NCBI GenBank assembly: GCA_030704615.1
Contig: CM060732.1
Coordinates: 51,317,053-51,381,052 of the forward strand
Length of the DNA stretch: 64,000 nt
Direction: 5' to 3'
Source: Takakia lepidozioides
Lineage: Eukaryota > Streptophyta > Takakiopsida > Takakiales > Takakiaceae
Both the position numbers and the translations under genes were made by a program. This document shows, piece by piece, positions 53,541-64,000 of this stretch. The first letter of the stretch is position 1. Every line of letters starts with the position of its first letter. The notes under the pieces were generated by a model. It ran no database searches and had not been told where the DNA came from. It saw only the letters and a list, made by a program, of their open reading frames with translations.

Positions 53541-55672
53541 GAAGGAGTAGCATAATATTCAACGTGACGCGAATTCGTCCAACTCACCTCCTGCATATAG
53601 TCGCCGAACTGGAGGAAACGATAATGCCACCATGCTAGCCAACTGACCATTGCTCCCTCGTCTGATTTCTTAACAACACCTGACGTTGTCCACCAAGCCC
53701 GTATACATGCAAATTGTGTCTCTGCATCATCCAAGGTGGGAGCACGCTTCCACGCAAGACACATGGATCGGTGCTCCTCTCTGAAATCTGGCGCGACGAG
53801 CCAGGTTGTGTACTGCGACAAGCTCTGTAGAAAATGGAACCCACAAGATCTCTCATTGCCTTCCATCGTACATTGGGCTCTTCCCCGTACACCCTTCGGA
53901 TGGCAGCCCAATTTGCTTGTGCGTTGTCCGCCATGAAACCACGGAAATTGGGAGGGGGCAATCCCGCCCTGGCCATCTGTTCGTTTATTCCCTGCCAAAG
54001 AAGCATCTCCGATTGTGTGTCCTCTCATTTCATCTCACAAATAGCAATTGTCATTAGCATCCTGCAGTGGGTGTCGTAGACATGTGCACCCATTGTCACC
54101 CACTGGTGATTTGTAATTCGTGTGATATGGTCGAACATGACCCAACTGTTTGACAAGTCCCCACTCGTCATCCGGTCGACTAGTTCGACGCCGCTGCCAG
54201 GCCCACACGTGGACATTTTGAATACGAAACAACGATCTATCTCAGTCCCTTGTCCAAGAAACCTACTTCCATGAATGTAGTCATATCCACATCGTCGCTT
54301 CACCTCTAGAATGGAGTGCATATCCGAGCCACGCCCAATTTTCTGTTTGCACGAGACAATGTGGTTTCGGACATTCGGTGAACAGACGTGGGACACCAAC
54401 TCCAGCAATGCCTCCATTTCCTTCTCATTGAGAGGAACTCTGTCGGAGCTGTCTTCCGACATAATTCTGGCCAATGCCATCTTATGGGCGGCTTGGAGCT
54501 GTATCTGTTTGGGTTTGGCACTAAGTCTCAACCTAACCTCCTCCTGAACGAGCTGCTCTGCCTCGTGGGCAGCCTCCCGCGAGTTCCCCCTCGCCAATTT
54601 GTGACAATGGGAACCAACGTGTATGCAAGCTCGTGTGAGGTCAGGGAAACGGTGCAACACATAGAACTGATTGGCATTACAAACAGACATGCAATTTGGT
54701 GGTTCTTTGCAATGCGCACACTTAAATGTGGAGTTTGGAACCTTCTCCTGAGCTTGAAATGGTTGATGAGCTATGCCTGTCCAATCCGTCTCGTTCCTAT
54801 GACCTCTGGATTTAAAGTGGAAGCAAGTTGGGGAGAAACACTGCAACACGCCCGCACAAACAACGTAGCGCACCCGCACACCATCGAGCATCTTCATGCT
54901 AGTGGTTTTGGTAACGCACCAAGGATGGCCGTCATGTTTCCTATCCATATCTGTCAACATTCCGGACGCACTCGAACAGTCCGTTCGAGGAGGGAACTCA
55001 AAGAACATATTACCGTCGACGTCTGCGGGAAGGCATGTAACGGATTTAATGGCAAACTTGTTGTAGTCCAGCCCAGCCAGCTCCGAGCGGTGTCCCTCCA
55101 TGTGAAGCCCTCGTAGAATTTCAAGAATGGATCGAACTGCTGTGTTTATACTGGGAATATGACTCCTCCTCCACTGATGTCCATTGAGGACTTGCCTGAT
55201 CTCCAGGATGATCTCGGAACTTCCATGATCTCGTCGGAGTCGGACAGGTTGTGAACAACCCGGTTCTCGCTCGTCTTCATTGATGGGTTCGGCTTTGGAT
55301 TACTTCGTTGCGGACTTCTCTCTTTGAGGTACCCACTCTCTGATTCACGGATTGTTTCGTGGAAGGCGGCAGGATAGAAGGCGCATTTGGGGGGAAAATG
55401 AAGTCCCCAACAGCCCTGTATATGACGATGTCCGATGGTGGAACTCGCCATTCCCTGCCGTCGCCGAAATCATCGTGGAGCACAACAATACTTTCGACTA
55501 CAACTCCATTTGAATCCTTCCTTTCCTCCTCCAAAAATACCGACCCCGGTTTCAGGTGGTATCGAACGCAGAGATATTTCTCCATCACTCGGCAGATCTC
55601 CCCTCTGCACGGAAATGTAGCTCTATGCTCGTGAGGAGGGCAGTACACTATAGGGCTCGGGTTTTCTGCCAT
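53541..55672 (-). pseudogene. Transposase N-terminal and DDE part of copy A
   Basis: The chosen start is the ATG at 55672 (MAENPSPIVYCPPHEHRA) in good context. An N-terminal domain follows (CRVMEKYLCVRYHLKPGSVF, DGREWRVPPSDIVIYRAVG). After frame changes near 55280, the main frame (about 55240-54025) has LEIRQVLNGHQWRR, a Cys/His cluster (CFSPTCFHFKSRGH, CAHCKEPPNCMSVC) and the DDE core (VMFDHITRITNHQWVTMGAHVYD). A TGA at about 54025, where copy B has GAA, interrupts it. The second catalytic region is FRGFMADNAQANWAAIRRVYG, then IRAWWTTSG and WWHYRFLQFGDYM. The exon ends near 53590, and the gypsy element occupies the following intron. The family resembles MULE-type transposases with a SWIM finger. 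Confidence 0.78.
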
Positions 55673-56069
55673 GGGAGTTGTGCACACAAGACTGCCAGGA
55701 CGGCGTTCAGACAAGCTAGAAGGGGGATGCAGCGAGGGGAAGGAATGCAGGGCCGATTTTTGCAAGCGACGAAGCCTATTCACAAATCCGGGGAGCCCAC
55801 TCTCCCGAAAATCCACTGTCAAAGAGTTAATGAACCTTGTCTGCGGAATGCGGCTCCTGGCCTTTGCGCAATAACTGCCAACGGTATGCAGCCAGAAGGT
55901 ATATGACCTGTGCAGATGCGCTGCGCAAACCAATCATTACGGCGTCTGACAAGAAGTGTGGGGGCGCGAGCGTGCAAGCACCTTCCCCATGGACAGAGGG
56001 AACTGACAGAGGTGGCATTCCAGTGGGTCTGATTACAAGATTGAGTGCCAGAACCTCGCCGTCAAAAGT

Positions 56070-57600
56070 CAACATACAACAGCGGCGCCGAATTTGCATC
56101 CGAGGCCAGTCGGACGATTTCGTCTCGAGGGTGAGTCGGTCACCTGGCCGACAGAGAACATCACCCGGATGGAAAAATGGCGCCGAATTTCCATCCGAGG
56201 CCCGTTGGATGAAGTTGTTTCGGGGGGAGAGGCCGACACCTGGCCGACAGAGAACATCCCCCGGATGGAAAAACGGCGCCGAATTTCCATCCGAGGCCCG
56301 TTGGATGAAGTCGTCTCGGGGGGAGAGGCCGACACCTGCCCGACTGAGATCATCCCCCGGATGGAAAAACGGCGCCGAATTTCCATCGGAGGTCAGCCGG
56401 ATGAAGTCGTTTCGGGGGGAGAGGCCGACACCTGCTCGACAGAGAATATCCTCCGGATGGAAAAACGGTGCCGAATTTCCATCGGAGGCCAACACTTGGC
56501 CGAAAGAGAATATCCCCCGGATGGAAAAACGGCGCCGAATTTCCATCGGAGGCCGACACCTGCTCGACAGAGAACATCCCCGGGATGGAAAAACATCGGA
56601 GGCCGATACCTGCTCGACAGAGAACATCCCCCGGATGGAAAAACGGCGCCGGATTTCCATCGGAGGCCGACACCTGCTCGACAGAGAACATCTCTCGGAT
56701 GGAAAAACGGCGCCAAATTTCCATCGGAGGCCGACACCTGCTCGACAGAGAACATCCCCCGGATGGAAAAACGGCGCCGAATTTCCATCGGAGGCCGACA
56801 CCTGGCCGAAAGAGAACATCCCCCGGATGGAAAAACGGTGCCGAATTTCCATCGGAGTCCGACACCTGCTCGACAAAGAACATCCCCGGGATGAAAAAAC
56901 GGCGCCGAATTTCCATCGGAGGCCGGCCGGATGAAGTCGTTACGGGGGGAGAGGCCGACACCTGGTCGACTGAGATCATCCCCCGGATGGAAAAACGGCG
57001 CCGAATTTCCATCTGAGGCCCGTTGGATAAAGTCGTCTCGGGGGGAGAGGCCGAAACCTGGCCGACAGAGAACATCCCCCGGATGGAAAAATGGCGCCGA
57101 ATTTCCATCCGAGGCCAGTAAGATGAAGCCCGTATCGGCACTTCTTCAACAATTTATAGTCGTTGCATCAAGTTTTTCGCGTTTTTTTGTATGGCTACAC
57201 ACTAAACTTGGAGTTTTTTTTGCCTACATGCCACATTTCGCACGTTATTCCCACCATTCTGGTCCGCTAAAGACAAATTCGTTGCCGGTTTTCCATCGAT
57301 GAGGTGGACCGAATTACCTGCAGGATGGAAATTCAGCGCTGGATTTCCATCCGGCCGCGCTCCGACTTTACCTGGCGGATGGAAATTTTGTGCCGGATTT
57401 CCATCCGTCCGCGCTCCGAATTACCTGCAGGATGGAAATTCGGCGCCCCTCTGACTTACCTGGCGGATGTAAATTTGGCACCGGATTTCCATCCGGCGTC
57501 TCCTAGATGAGAACTGCTTGGAGGGAGGGCCTCGTTGCGTCATACTTCATCCGCTGGATGGAAATTCGGCGCCGATTTTTTCCATCCAGCGGGCGATTGA
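56070..57600. repeat. Right-arm palindrome array of copy A
   Basis: About 13 units of roughly 63-96 bp in 56160-57110, plus four or five diverged ones to 57590. Each contains GGATGGAAAAACGGCGCCGA followed by ATTTCCATC, a near-perfect palindrome of about 30 bp centred on GGCGCC. Units are joined by GAGGCCGACACCTGCTCGAC and AGAGAACATCCCCC. Some longer units insert GGATGAAGTCGTTTCGGGGG, giving a higher-order pattern. One short unit (about 56584) lacks the palindrome centre. Long frames on both strands here are by-products of the repeat. Confidence 0.9.
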
Positions 57601-57673
57601 CGAAGTCTTGGGGGGATATTCGGTGGGCGCCTGTGACCGACCTCCATACATTAATGGCGCAGTTGGGCATTAA

Positions 57674-58042
57674 ATGTCCTCCGCCGTCGGTTTTGAACCG
57701 GGCTGGCGACACAGGGATTCCACGGTTGCTTCCCGGATACGCCTTGGAAACCTGATGCTAAACTTGGATGAACTTCTATTCGAGGCATGTACGCACACAT
57801 TTGGCAAGATCTTTTTTCTTTTGTTGGGACTTATGCCGCATGGAGAAGGGCGTGGCTCTCCTGAGAGAGACCCCACATCCAGACCGCGGCGGAAGCTGAA
57901 GGCTTTGTACTACGGGCGACGTCCAACCTCTCGCATGGCCAAACTTAAGCTCCAGCAGGAGATTCCATTGTCTTGCTCACAACCCGCGCCAACTGAAGCT
58001 GAGCACTCTCAGGCAAGCCACTTCCTCTTTCGCTTTGTGTAA
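57674..58042 (+). CDS. Possible short ORF of unknown function
   Basis: 122-codon frame starting MSSAVGFEPGWRHRDSTVA with a basic middle (RPRRKLKALYYGRRPTSRM). Nothing is recognised. It lies just outside the copy A array and might be an upstream exon of the ParB-like gene that follows, but no splice link is shown. Confidence 0.2.
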   Translation: MSSAVGFEPGWRHRDSTVASRIRLGNLMLNLDELLFEACTHTFGKIFFLLLGLMPHGEGRGSPERDPTSRPRRKLKALYYGRRPTSRMAKLKLQQEIPLSCSQPAPTEAEHSQASHFLFRFV

Positions 58043-58089
58043 CACGTGCGGTTTTCTTCGTATTTTGGTTTGTTTTCGCATCTTCAGCC

Positions 58090-58360
58090 TGGCAGCCCTG
58101 GAAGCGCATGGTTGCATCGCAAAAGCAGGAGTTGTTGAGAAGAATGATCAAGGTCAGAGTGGTTAGAAAGGAGCCAGGTCGTTGCTGCATTCAGATTTGC
58201 AACAGGGTGCACACCTAGCTGTAGATAACAGGTTGCATCTCGGAATTAAGGAAATCCATGCTGAGCTGAGAAGATTGTCTGAGCAGATGAAGTGCCTTCC
58301 AAACATTTCACCCTGTTTTCCCGTCTTATGGAATTCGTGTTCATTTGTTCATCGTGTTTC
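58090..58360 (+). pseudogene. Fragment of a PPR-DYW gene
   Basis: Reads KVRVVRKEPGRCCIQI, NRVHT, then a stop, a frame change, and AVDNRLHLGIKEIHAELRRL SEQMK. This aligns with the E+/DYW junction of the intact PPR at 30.4-30.6 kb (KKEAGRCCIEVDNCL, HPQIEEIHAELKRL). Only about 60 codons survive, with at least one stop and one shift. It was probably carried here by a mobile element. Confidence 0.75.
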
Positions 58361-58417
58361 ATGAAACTGGTTGAGTGAACCTTAGATAGTTTGCAATGCG
58401 ATGGTGGTTTTCACAGA

Positions 58418-60325
58418 GTGACGACGAGCCCGGCACGCTGGTGGTATCATCGACAGCTCCAACTGCTCGAGCAGTCACTCCAAAAGCCGCTACTCATCGC
58501 ATGTTTGGATCACCCAACTTGGGGCGGGAGGGCAAACTAAAACCTTTTGTTGGTGGACGGGAGGACGTGCAGCGAGAGTACGACAGAATAGGCATTGGGG
58601 AGGTTGGTGCAGGCGACATGGCAGGTGAAGGGCATCGGATGAGGACAGCAGATCCGGCAATGGAGGATGTTGATGCACATGCAGTAGGGCCCGCCCACGC
58701 AAAGAAGAAGAAGAAAGCCAAGCACATGCAATCCCCAGCGAGAGAGCTGTCACGGGCTGCGGAGGGGGGAGTGAGCAGGGCGCGCGAGGGTGTCAGTTTG
58801 CCTATATCAAAGGTGGTCGTCCTGGAGGGCTCCCCTGCTGTTACCCCTAGTAAGAAACAGAAAGCCCGTGAGAGGGCAAAAGAGAGGGCAAAAGAACAGG
58901 CGAGACAGAAGGCTAGCTAGGAGGAAAGAGAAAAGGCCACTGAAGAGGTCAGGGGTGTCGAAATGACAGATGCCCATGTAAGCGAGGGACGCACAGAGAC
59001 GGTGGATCCTTCCAAGACACCACAAAGAGGCAGTAGCACACCGGTTTACACCATCGCGGGCAGGAGCAGCCCCCGCAATTACCCATACGGTGGAGACTGG
59101 AGGAGGGGAAACAACACCACAAAGAGCATGGAAGTTCGAGGTGAAGCCGGGGAGAGGGCAGTAGAGACGGGGAGAGTGCTCGAGGTGGTTCCGGCGGTGG
59201 TTGACCATGTTGAGGACGACAAGAGGGAGTTTTCAGACCAGGATGACATCCTCCCGGACATCCCCAGGCCCCAAACCCCGGAGCATACAAGCTGGATTTG
59301 GCGGTCCGGGTGGGCTGCCGGAGAACCCCCCTACAACAGACGTCATGTCAGAGGCGGATACGAAGTTGGCCGCTGCCAAGATGTTGGAGGCAACCCACAG
59401 CAACATTGGCAGGGTCCTGGGGGGCATGATGTACCCGGCCAAGCTTCAGATTCCCCTTTGCCGCTTGGTTTCATTGCAGGTGGTCAGACCTGCCCTCCCA
59501 GACGATATCGACAAGCTAAAATTCTCTTTCCGGGAGGGATATCGAATGGGGTCTGCCGCGTTATACGTTTCCATGGAGAACGACCACGGAGCTTCTCGTG
59601 CCCACACTTCCAATGAGGTGGTTAAATGGGGTCCCCATTGGCAAAGGCGAAATGAGGAGTTCGAGAGATTGATTGCTACTGATAATCTTTTCCAGCACTT
59701 ATCCGGAAAGATGTTTTACGTGTGGGACGGCAATCATCGCCTCCTGGCATGGATGGAGTACATAGCCCAAGCCCACCCCCAACGACCTGGATTGGCATTT
59801 CGCCGTGGAGTGTGTTGTGCTCAAGGTTGTGGGGCCCAAAGATCGCAGTCTGCTCAAAGCGGCAATGGCAGACATCAACTCGTAAGTTACAATGCTTCTT
59901 GCTTTGGAACTTTGAATTTGAAACAGACATTTCATTGCCAATCGTCATATTTGTTGCAAATTCTCATTTTTGTATTGTTTAATGGAAATGTGGCATTGCA
60001 GGGTGACTGAGAATGCCTTCATTGCCACCAACTGTCCCATATGCTCTTCCGAGTGAAGGATGTCCGGAAGCAGGGGGTGCAAGAGTTTGCCAATTCGCTC
60101 AGTGCCGACCTCCTGCGCAAGTCGGAGGCAAAGGCAGACAGAACTTGGCTGAGCATGGACGCCATGGTGGACTACATATTTCGGGTAAAGCTCCTCATTG
60201 TTTTGTTGAGCTAATCTGTCTCTCCTCCCCCAATAGATGAAAAAGTGTTGAGCAGGATCTCTAATTTTATGTGCGCATTCTTGACAGATAAAAATTCAGC
60301 AGGATTTGGCACATGCGCGGAGGTT
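58418..60325 (+). pseudogene. Decayed gene with a ParB/sulfiredoxin-like domain
   Basis: An exon beginning after TTTCACAG at 58418 gives a long low-complexity N-terminal half rich in Lys, Arg and Glu (AHAKKKKKAKHMQ, KARERAKERAKEQ), with a TAG at 58918. After a shift near 59285 the domain reads MYPAKLQIPLCRLV ... IDKLKFSFREGYRMG ... KMFYVWDGNHRLLAWMEYI. A second shift near 59776 gives LDWHFAVECVVLKV, LLKAAMADIN. A GT-AG intron (about 59881-60002) and an exon to about 60186 (VKDVRKQGVQEFANSL, MDAMVDYIF) follow, with one more shift, then a short exon ending at the copy B boundary. The order 'IPLxRL, a helix, DGNHRLLAW' resembles the ParB N-terminal/sulfiredoxin fold. Function is unknown. The gene is broken by one stop and at least three shifts. 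Confidence 0.55.
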
Positions 60326-60539
60326 CGAGGTTAGCTATTTCATGAGCATGAGCGGCATGAGCGGCATGAGCGGAGTAGTAAGACAATCGGTTTTCATGAA
60401 CAGAAGTACAAATTTCGAAAATAAAAAACAATAAAAAAACAATAATTTAATGCAATATGTCAGGAAAAACAAATATATTATTCGGCCCTTTGAAGGGAAA
60501 ATTGTAGTTTTGACAGTTGTGCTCATGATATTTTGTCTT

Positions 60540-60970
60540 CCGCTCATGCCAATTCCCAGCGACATGTGCAAATATGGCGCCGAATTTCGCGGTAATAGGG
60601 TCCGTAACGTGAAAAAACGGCGACGTATTTCGCGGTAATAGGTCTCTCTGGCGAAAAATGGTGCCGAATTCCGCGGCTATAGGTCCCCTCATGACAGGTA
60701 ATTCGGCGCCATTTTTCCAGTGCATGTTCGGACTTAGCCAGTTTTCGGATAGGGAAATTCGGCGCCATTTTTCCAGACACTGTACCAGTGCATGTTCGGA
60801 CTTAGCCAGGTTTCGGCCCAAAAAAGAGAAATTCGGCGCCATTTTTCCAGACACGGTACCAGTGCATGTTGGGACTTGGCCAGTTTTCGGCCCAAAAAAG
60901 AGAAATTCGGCGCCATTTTCCCAGACACAGGTACCAGTGCATGTTGGGACTTAGCCAGTTTTCGGCCCCA
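60540..60970. repeat. Left subterminal GGCGCC repeats of copy B
   Basis: Four tandem units of about 60-75 bp in 60700-60965, each with TTCGGCGCCATTTTTCCAGA, CCAGTGCATGTTGGGACTTA and TTTTCGGCCCAAAAAAGAGA. Diverged half units occupy 60570-60690. Confidence 0.85.
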
Positions 60971-61114
60971 CAACTACTTCTGTTGGATCTCAGTTTGAAT
61001 GGAATATTGCCTCATTCCAGGAGTTTTGGGGTGCATTTCATTACACTGCAAAACAAAGTCTGATACAGCAAAATGCAATTGAAAATATCCATATGGAGGA
61101 TTCCTTTTGCCCCA

Positions 61115-64000
61115 TCAATGATTTCTGGAATCCCTAAGGAGGAGTTTGTGCAGCTCGTTCACGCTCAACGCCGGTGCATGAATAAAGTCATCAATAGTCA
61201 CGTTCATCCTCAACCTCTTCAGGTAAATGTAATACAGATGCTTGCACGGATAATACTTCGAACCCTTCTTTGCTTCCATCAACGAGAAGTCCGTACAATT
61301 GCAAGTCGGCTCCACTCCAATCGTAATTGTGTATACATCGTCGCGTACAGCCGAGCCGGCCGTTGCCATCCGATACATACGCCCAAGGCCGGGTGGGGGT
61401 ACGTCCACGGAGCTCTGAATAGTGCAAGCCATCCCAAGAGCATTGGCAATCCGAGTCTCATTCAACTTGTTGGGAGGGTGTCGTCTCTTCACTCTTCCGA
61501 ATCGCATTGTGGGATGTGCAAAATTGTCCAATCCGTCTCTACTGGACCGAGCAGTCTGCAATGGCTGGGTCTGAGGAACCGGAAATGCGTGGGCCGGGAT
61601 GTCTGTGCGTTGCACCATTCGAAATCCTGCTGCAGATAGAGCATCCGCCTCATTCTGAGAGAGGCTGCAACCCGGTGCAACAGGCCAGACGCCCGGAGGC
61701 TCCGGCATTCCCTGAATTTCGTACTTGGGCTTGCCAAATATACAGGTCATTATGTCGTGCCTACAGAACCAAAATGTCTGCGTTGTGGCGTGAGCAAATG
61801 TGGGAGTCAAAAATCTGCCGCTGAAACAAGGTGCAGGTACAGCACAGTGTGGGTTCCTCCGAATCATCTCACCACAGTGTGCTCTCGTATCCACCCGGAT
61901 GGCGCAGCACTTCCCTCGAAATGCCGGCAATGTCCTCGCAATTCTCCACTGTGACTCCGACACTCTTGTCTCCACAATGGGAATGTTGTACAGCTTTACT
62001 ACAGATGGCTCGTTATGTTGCCGGGGCACGCGCCCTGTGCTCAAAGGAGATGGCGATCTTGAACGTGCAGGACTTGCGGTGCTTGACGAGACCTCCTCGG
62101 GCAACATCACGGGACCACGAGGGAGCGTGCGAATATTCTTGTCAGCTCGCCATGAATCCTCTTCTCCGCCAGGTGCCTCGTCAAGTCTTCGTCTCACTGG
62201 ACGGGTATGAACATCTCATTCCAAATGTTGGCCTCTTCGCAGCAATGGCGTGTCCCGAAGGCTCTCTCGCAAGGTCGCCGCCCACTTCCGAGGATTCTTC
62301 GATCTAGAGGCAGTCCGCATCAGCATTTCCTGCCTGTCCGGCCCCAAGCCCCACTGTTTCCCTTTCAAGAACTCGTTGTACCTGCATTGCTGCATAATTG
62401 ACCTCACAATGTCCTCCGTTGTGGCAGTGAGGATGTCCACCAGATGCGCCGCAGAGGAGGCACGCCAGGAAGAGTGCACTGATTCGGCCAAGTTTGTCGT
62501 GGGCATGTCGGTGTCGGAGTCGAGACACATTTCCTGCACAAGCACATGTTGAGGTTACAAGCAAGTTACAAATATGGCCAAGAATAATATTCAACGGGAC
62601 GCGAATTCGTGCAACTCACCTCCCGCATATAGTCGCCGAACTGGAGGAAACGATAATGCCACCATGCTAGCCAACTGACCATTGCTCCCTCGTCTGATTT
62701 CCTTACAGCACCTGACGATGTCCACCAAGCCCGTATACATGCAAATTGTGTCTCTGCATCATCCAAGGTGGGAGCGCGCTTCCACACAAGGCACATGGAA
62801 TGGTGCTCCTCTCTGAAATCTGGCGCCACGAGCCTGGTTGTGTGCTGCGAAAGGCTCTGCAGAAAAATGGAACCCACAAGATGTCTCCTTGCCTTCCATC
62901 GGAACATTGGGGTCTTGCCCGTACACCCTTCGGATGGCAGCCCAATTTGCTTGTGCGTTGTCCGCCATGAAACCACGGAAATTCGGAGGGGGCAATCCCG
63001 CCTTGGCCATTTGTTCGTTTATTCCCTGCCAAAGAAGCATCTCCGATTGTGTGTCCTCTTCTTTCATCTCACAAATAGCAATTGTCATTAGCATCTTGCA
63101 GTGGGTGTCGTAGACATGTGCACCCATTGTCACCCACTGGTGATTTGTAATTTGCTTGATATGGTCGAACATGACCCAACTGTTTGACAAGTCCCCACTC
63201 GTCATCCGGTCGACCAGTTCGACGCCGCTGCCAGGTCCACACGTGGACATTTTGAATACGAAACAACGATCTGCCTCAGTCCCTTGTCCTGGAAACCTAC
63301 TTCCATGAATGTAGTCATATCCACATCGTCGCTTCATCTCCAGAATGGAGTGCATATCCGAGCCACGCCCAATTTTCTGTTTGCACGAGACAATGTGGTT
63401 TCGGACATTCGGTGAACATACGTGGGACACCGACTCCAGCAATGCCTCCATTTCCTTCTCGTCGAGAGGATCTCTATCGGAGCCGTCTTCCGACATAATT
63501 CTGGCCAATGCCATCTTATGGGCGGCTTGGAGCTGTATCTGTTTGGGTTTGGCACCCGGTCTCAACTTAACCTCCTCCTGAACGAGCTGCTTTGCTTCGT
63601 GGGCAGCCTCCCGCGAGTTCCCCTCGCCAATTTGTGACAATGGGAACCAACGTGTATGCAAGCTCGGGTGAGGTCAGGGAAACGGTGCAACACATAGAAC
63701 TGCTTGGCATTACAAACAGACATGCAATGTGGTGGTTCTTTGCAATGCGCACACTTAAATGTGGAGTTTGGAACCTTCTCCTGAGCTCGAAATGGTTGAT
63801 GAGCTGTGCCTGTCCAATCGGTCTCATTCCTGTGACCTCTGGATTTAAAGTGGAAGCAAGTTGGGGAGAAACACCGCAACGCGCCCGCACAAACAACGTA
63901 GCGCACCCGCACACCATCGAGCATCTTCATGCTAGTGGTTTTGGTAACGCACCAAGGATGACCGTCATGTTTTCTATCCATATCTGTCAACATTCCGGAC
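61115..64000 (-). pseudogene. DDE/SWIM transposase of copy B (partial at the edge, lightly broken)
   Basis: From the edge: MLTDMDRKHDGHPWCVTKT, a Cys/His cluster (CFSPTCFHFKSRGH, CAHCKEPPHCMSVC), a Gln/Glu-rich helix, then the DDE core. The core shows VMFDHIKQITNHQWVTMGAHVYD, MLMTIAICEMKEEDTQSEM, FRGFMADNAQANWAAIRRVYG, IRAWWTSSGAVRKSD and LAWWHYRFLQFGDYM. A GT-AG intron (about 62625-62533) joins to EMCLDSDTDMPTTNLAESVH. After a shift near 62215 the C-terminal part runs to 61115 with GKCCAIRVDTRAHCGEM and the SWIM finger CNCTDFS...PCKHLYYIYL. Shifts near 63600, 62880 and 62215 are the only clear lesions. MULE-type transposases have this DDE-then-SWIM order; they cut and insert the element. Confidence 0.8.

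Larger units (their letters stand above)
44275..57600 (-). mobile_element. Copy A of a DDE/SWIM DNA transposon (MULE-like), split by a gypsy element
   Basis: The left boundary is set by comparison. Sequence from CGAGGTTAGC at 44275 is shared with copy B at 60326, while the flanks differ. It opens with clustered ATGAGCGG words. The left subterminal arm (44500-44870) and right arm (56070-57600) carry the same GGCGCC-centred motif in opposite orientation, as expected for two ends of one element. Between them on the minus strand is a transposase gene in two halves, 55672-53541 and 46575-45118, separated by the 7-kb gypsy insertion. The exact right terminus is not seen. Confidence 0.7.
60326..64000 (-). 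mobile_element. Copy B of the DDE/SWIM DNA transposon, running off the right edge
   Basis: The left end is shared with copy A from CGAGGTTAGC onward, including the ATGAGC...ATGAGCGG cluster and later CCGCTCATG. It has a four-unit GGCGCC subterminal run and then the transposase gene on the minus strand. It interrupts the ParB-like gene. Its right arm should lie beyond 64000. Confidence 0.8.

Noticed and set aside
54388-55116. 242-codon plus-strand frame
   Set aside because: Shadow of the minus-strand DDE part of the copy A transposase.
55827-57141. Very long overlapping open frames on both strands (up to 365 codons)
   Set aside because: They are translations of the palindromic tandem array. 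The unit length is often a multiple of three and stop-free, and all frames look alike.
60447-60973. Open frames rich in CLEKWRRIS-type words
   Set aside because: Repeat translation of the four subterminal units of copy B.

Overview
This is nuclear DNA from a land plant, most likely a seed-free vascular plant such as a fern. Spliced host genes carry GT-AG introns (one GC-AG), there is a plant PPR-DYW gene and a 358-residue plant-type cytosolic aldolase, and a tubulin polyglutamylase of the TTLL6 type is present, which fits a plant with flagellated sperm. More than half of the window is transposon-derived. The species is inferred, not proven.

Layout. 0-4 kb: an open minus-strand gene piece of unknown function at the edge, then a broken pogo/Tigger-type (DDE_1) transposase. 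4-6.8 kb: nothing recognisable. 6.8-8.8 kb: an intact two-exon fructose-bisphosphate aldolase. 10.3-18.8 kb: a TTLL polyglutamylase in at least nine exons, with introns that hold the 3' ends of two LINE families. 21.2-28.2 kb (minus): at least twelve exons of a 2-phosphoglycerate-kinase-like P-loop protein; one intron holds a nest of LINE tails. 28.4-30 kb: two tRNA-derived SINE-like sequences and a foldback. 30.2-32.7 kb (minus): an intact, intronless 824-residue PPR-DYW RNA-editing factor. 33.2-40 kb: a LINE with a restriction-like endonuclease (RLE), damaged and split by a palindrome-rich element (element C). 40-43 kb: tandem repeats. 43.7-44.3 kb: a retroelement gag relic. 44.3-57.6 kb: a DNA transposon (copy A) with a DDE/SWIM transposase, itself split by a complete Ty3/gypsy chromovirus with LTRs at 46576-47293 and 52815-53540. 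57.7-60.3 kb: a PPR fragment and a decayed ParB/sulfiredoxin-like gene. 60.3-64 kb: a second copy (B) of the DDE/SWIM transposon, running off the window.

The most unusual content is the transposon pair A/B and element C. All encode, or carry remnants of, a SWIM zinc-finger transposase. Their arms hold arrays of long palindromes: a GGCGCC-centred motif in A and B, and an ATTAAG...CTTAAT motif in C. Their ends carry clustered TGAGC repeats. This looks like one transposon architecture with diverged palindrome sequences. Each inserted into another mobile element, so the relative order of insertions can be read directly.

Exon coordinates are hand-derived from splice signals, reading-frame phase and family similarity. 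The 5' ends of the TTLL gene and both ends of the kinase gene are unresolved.
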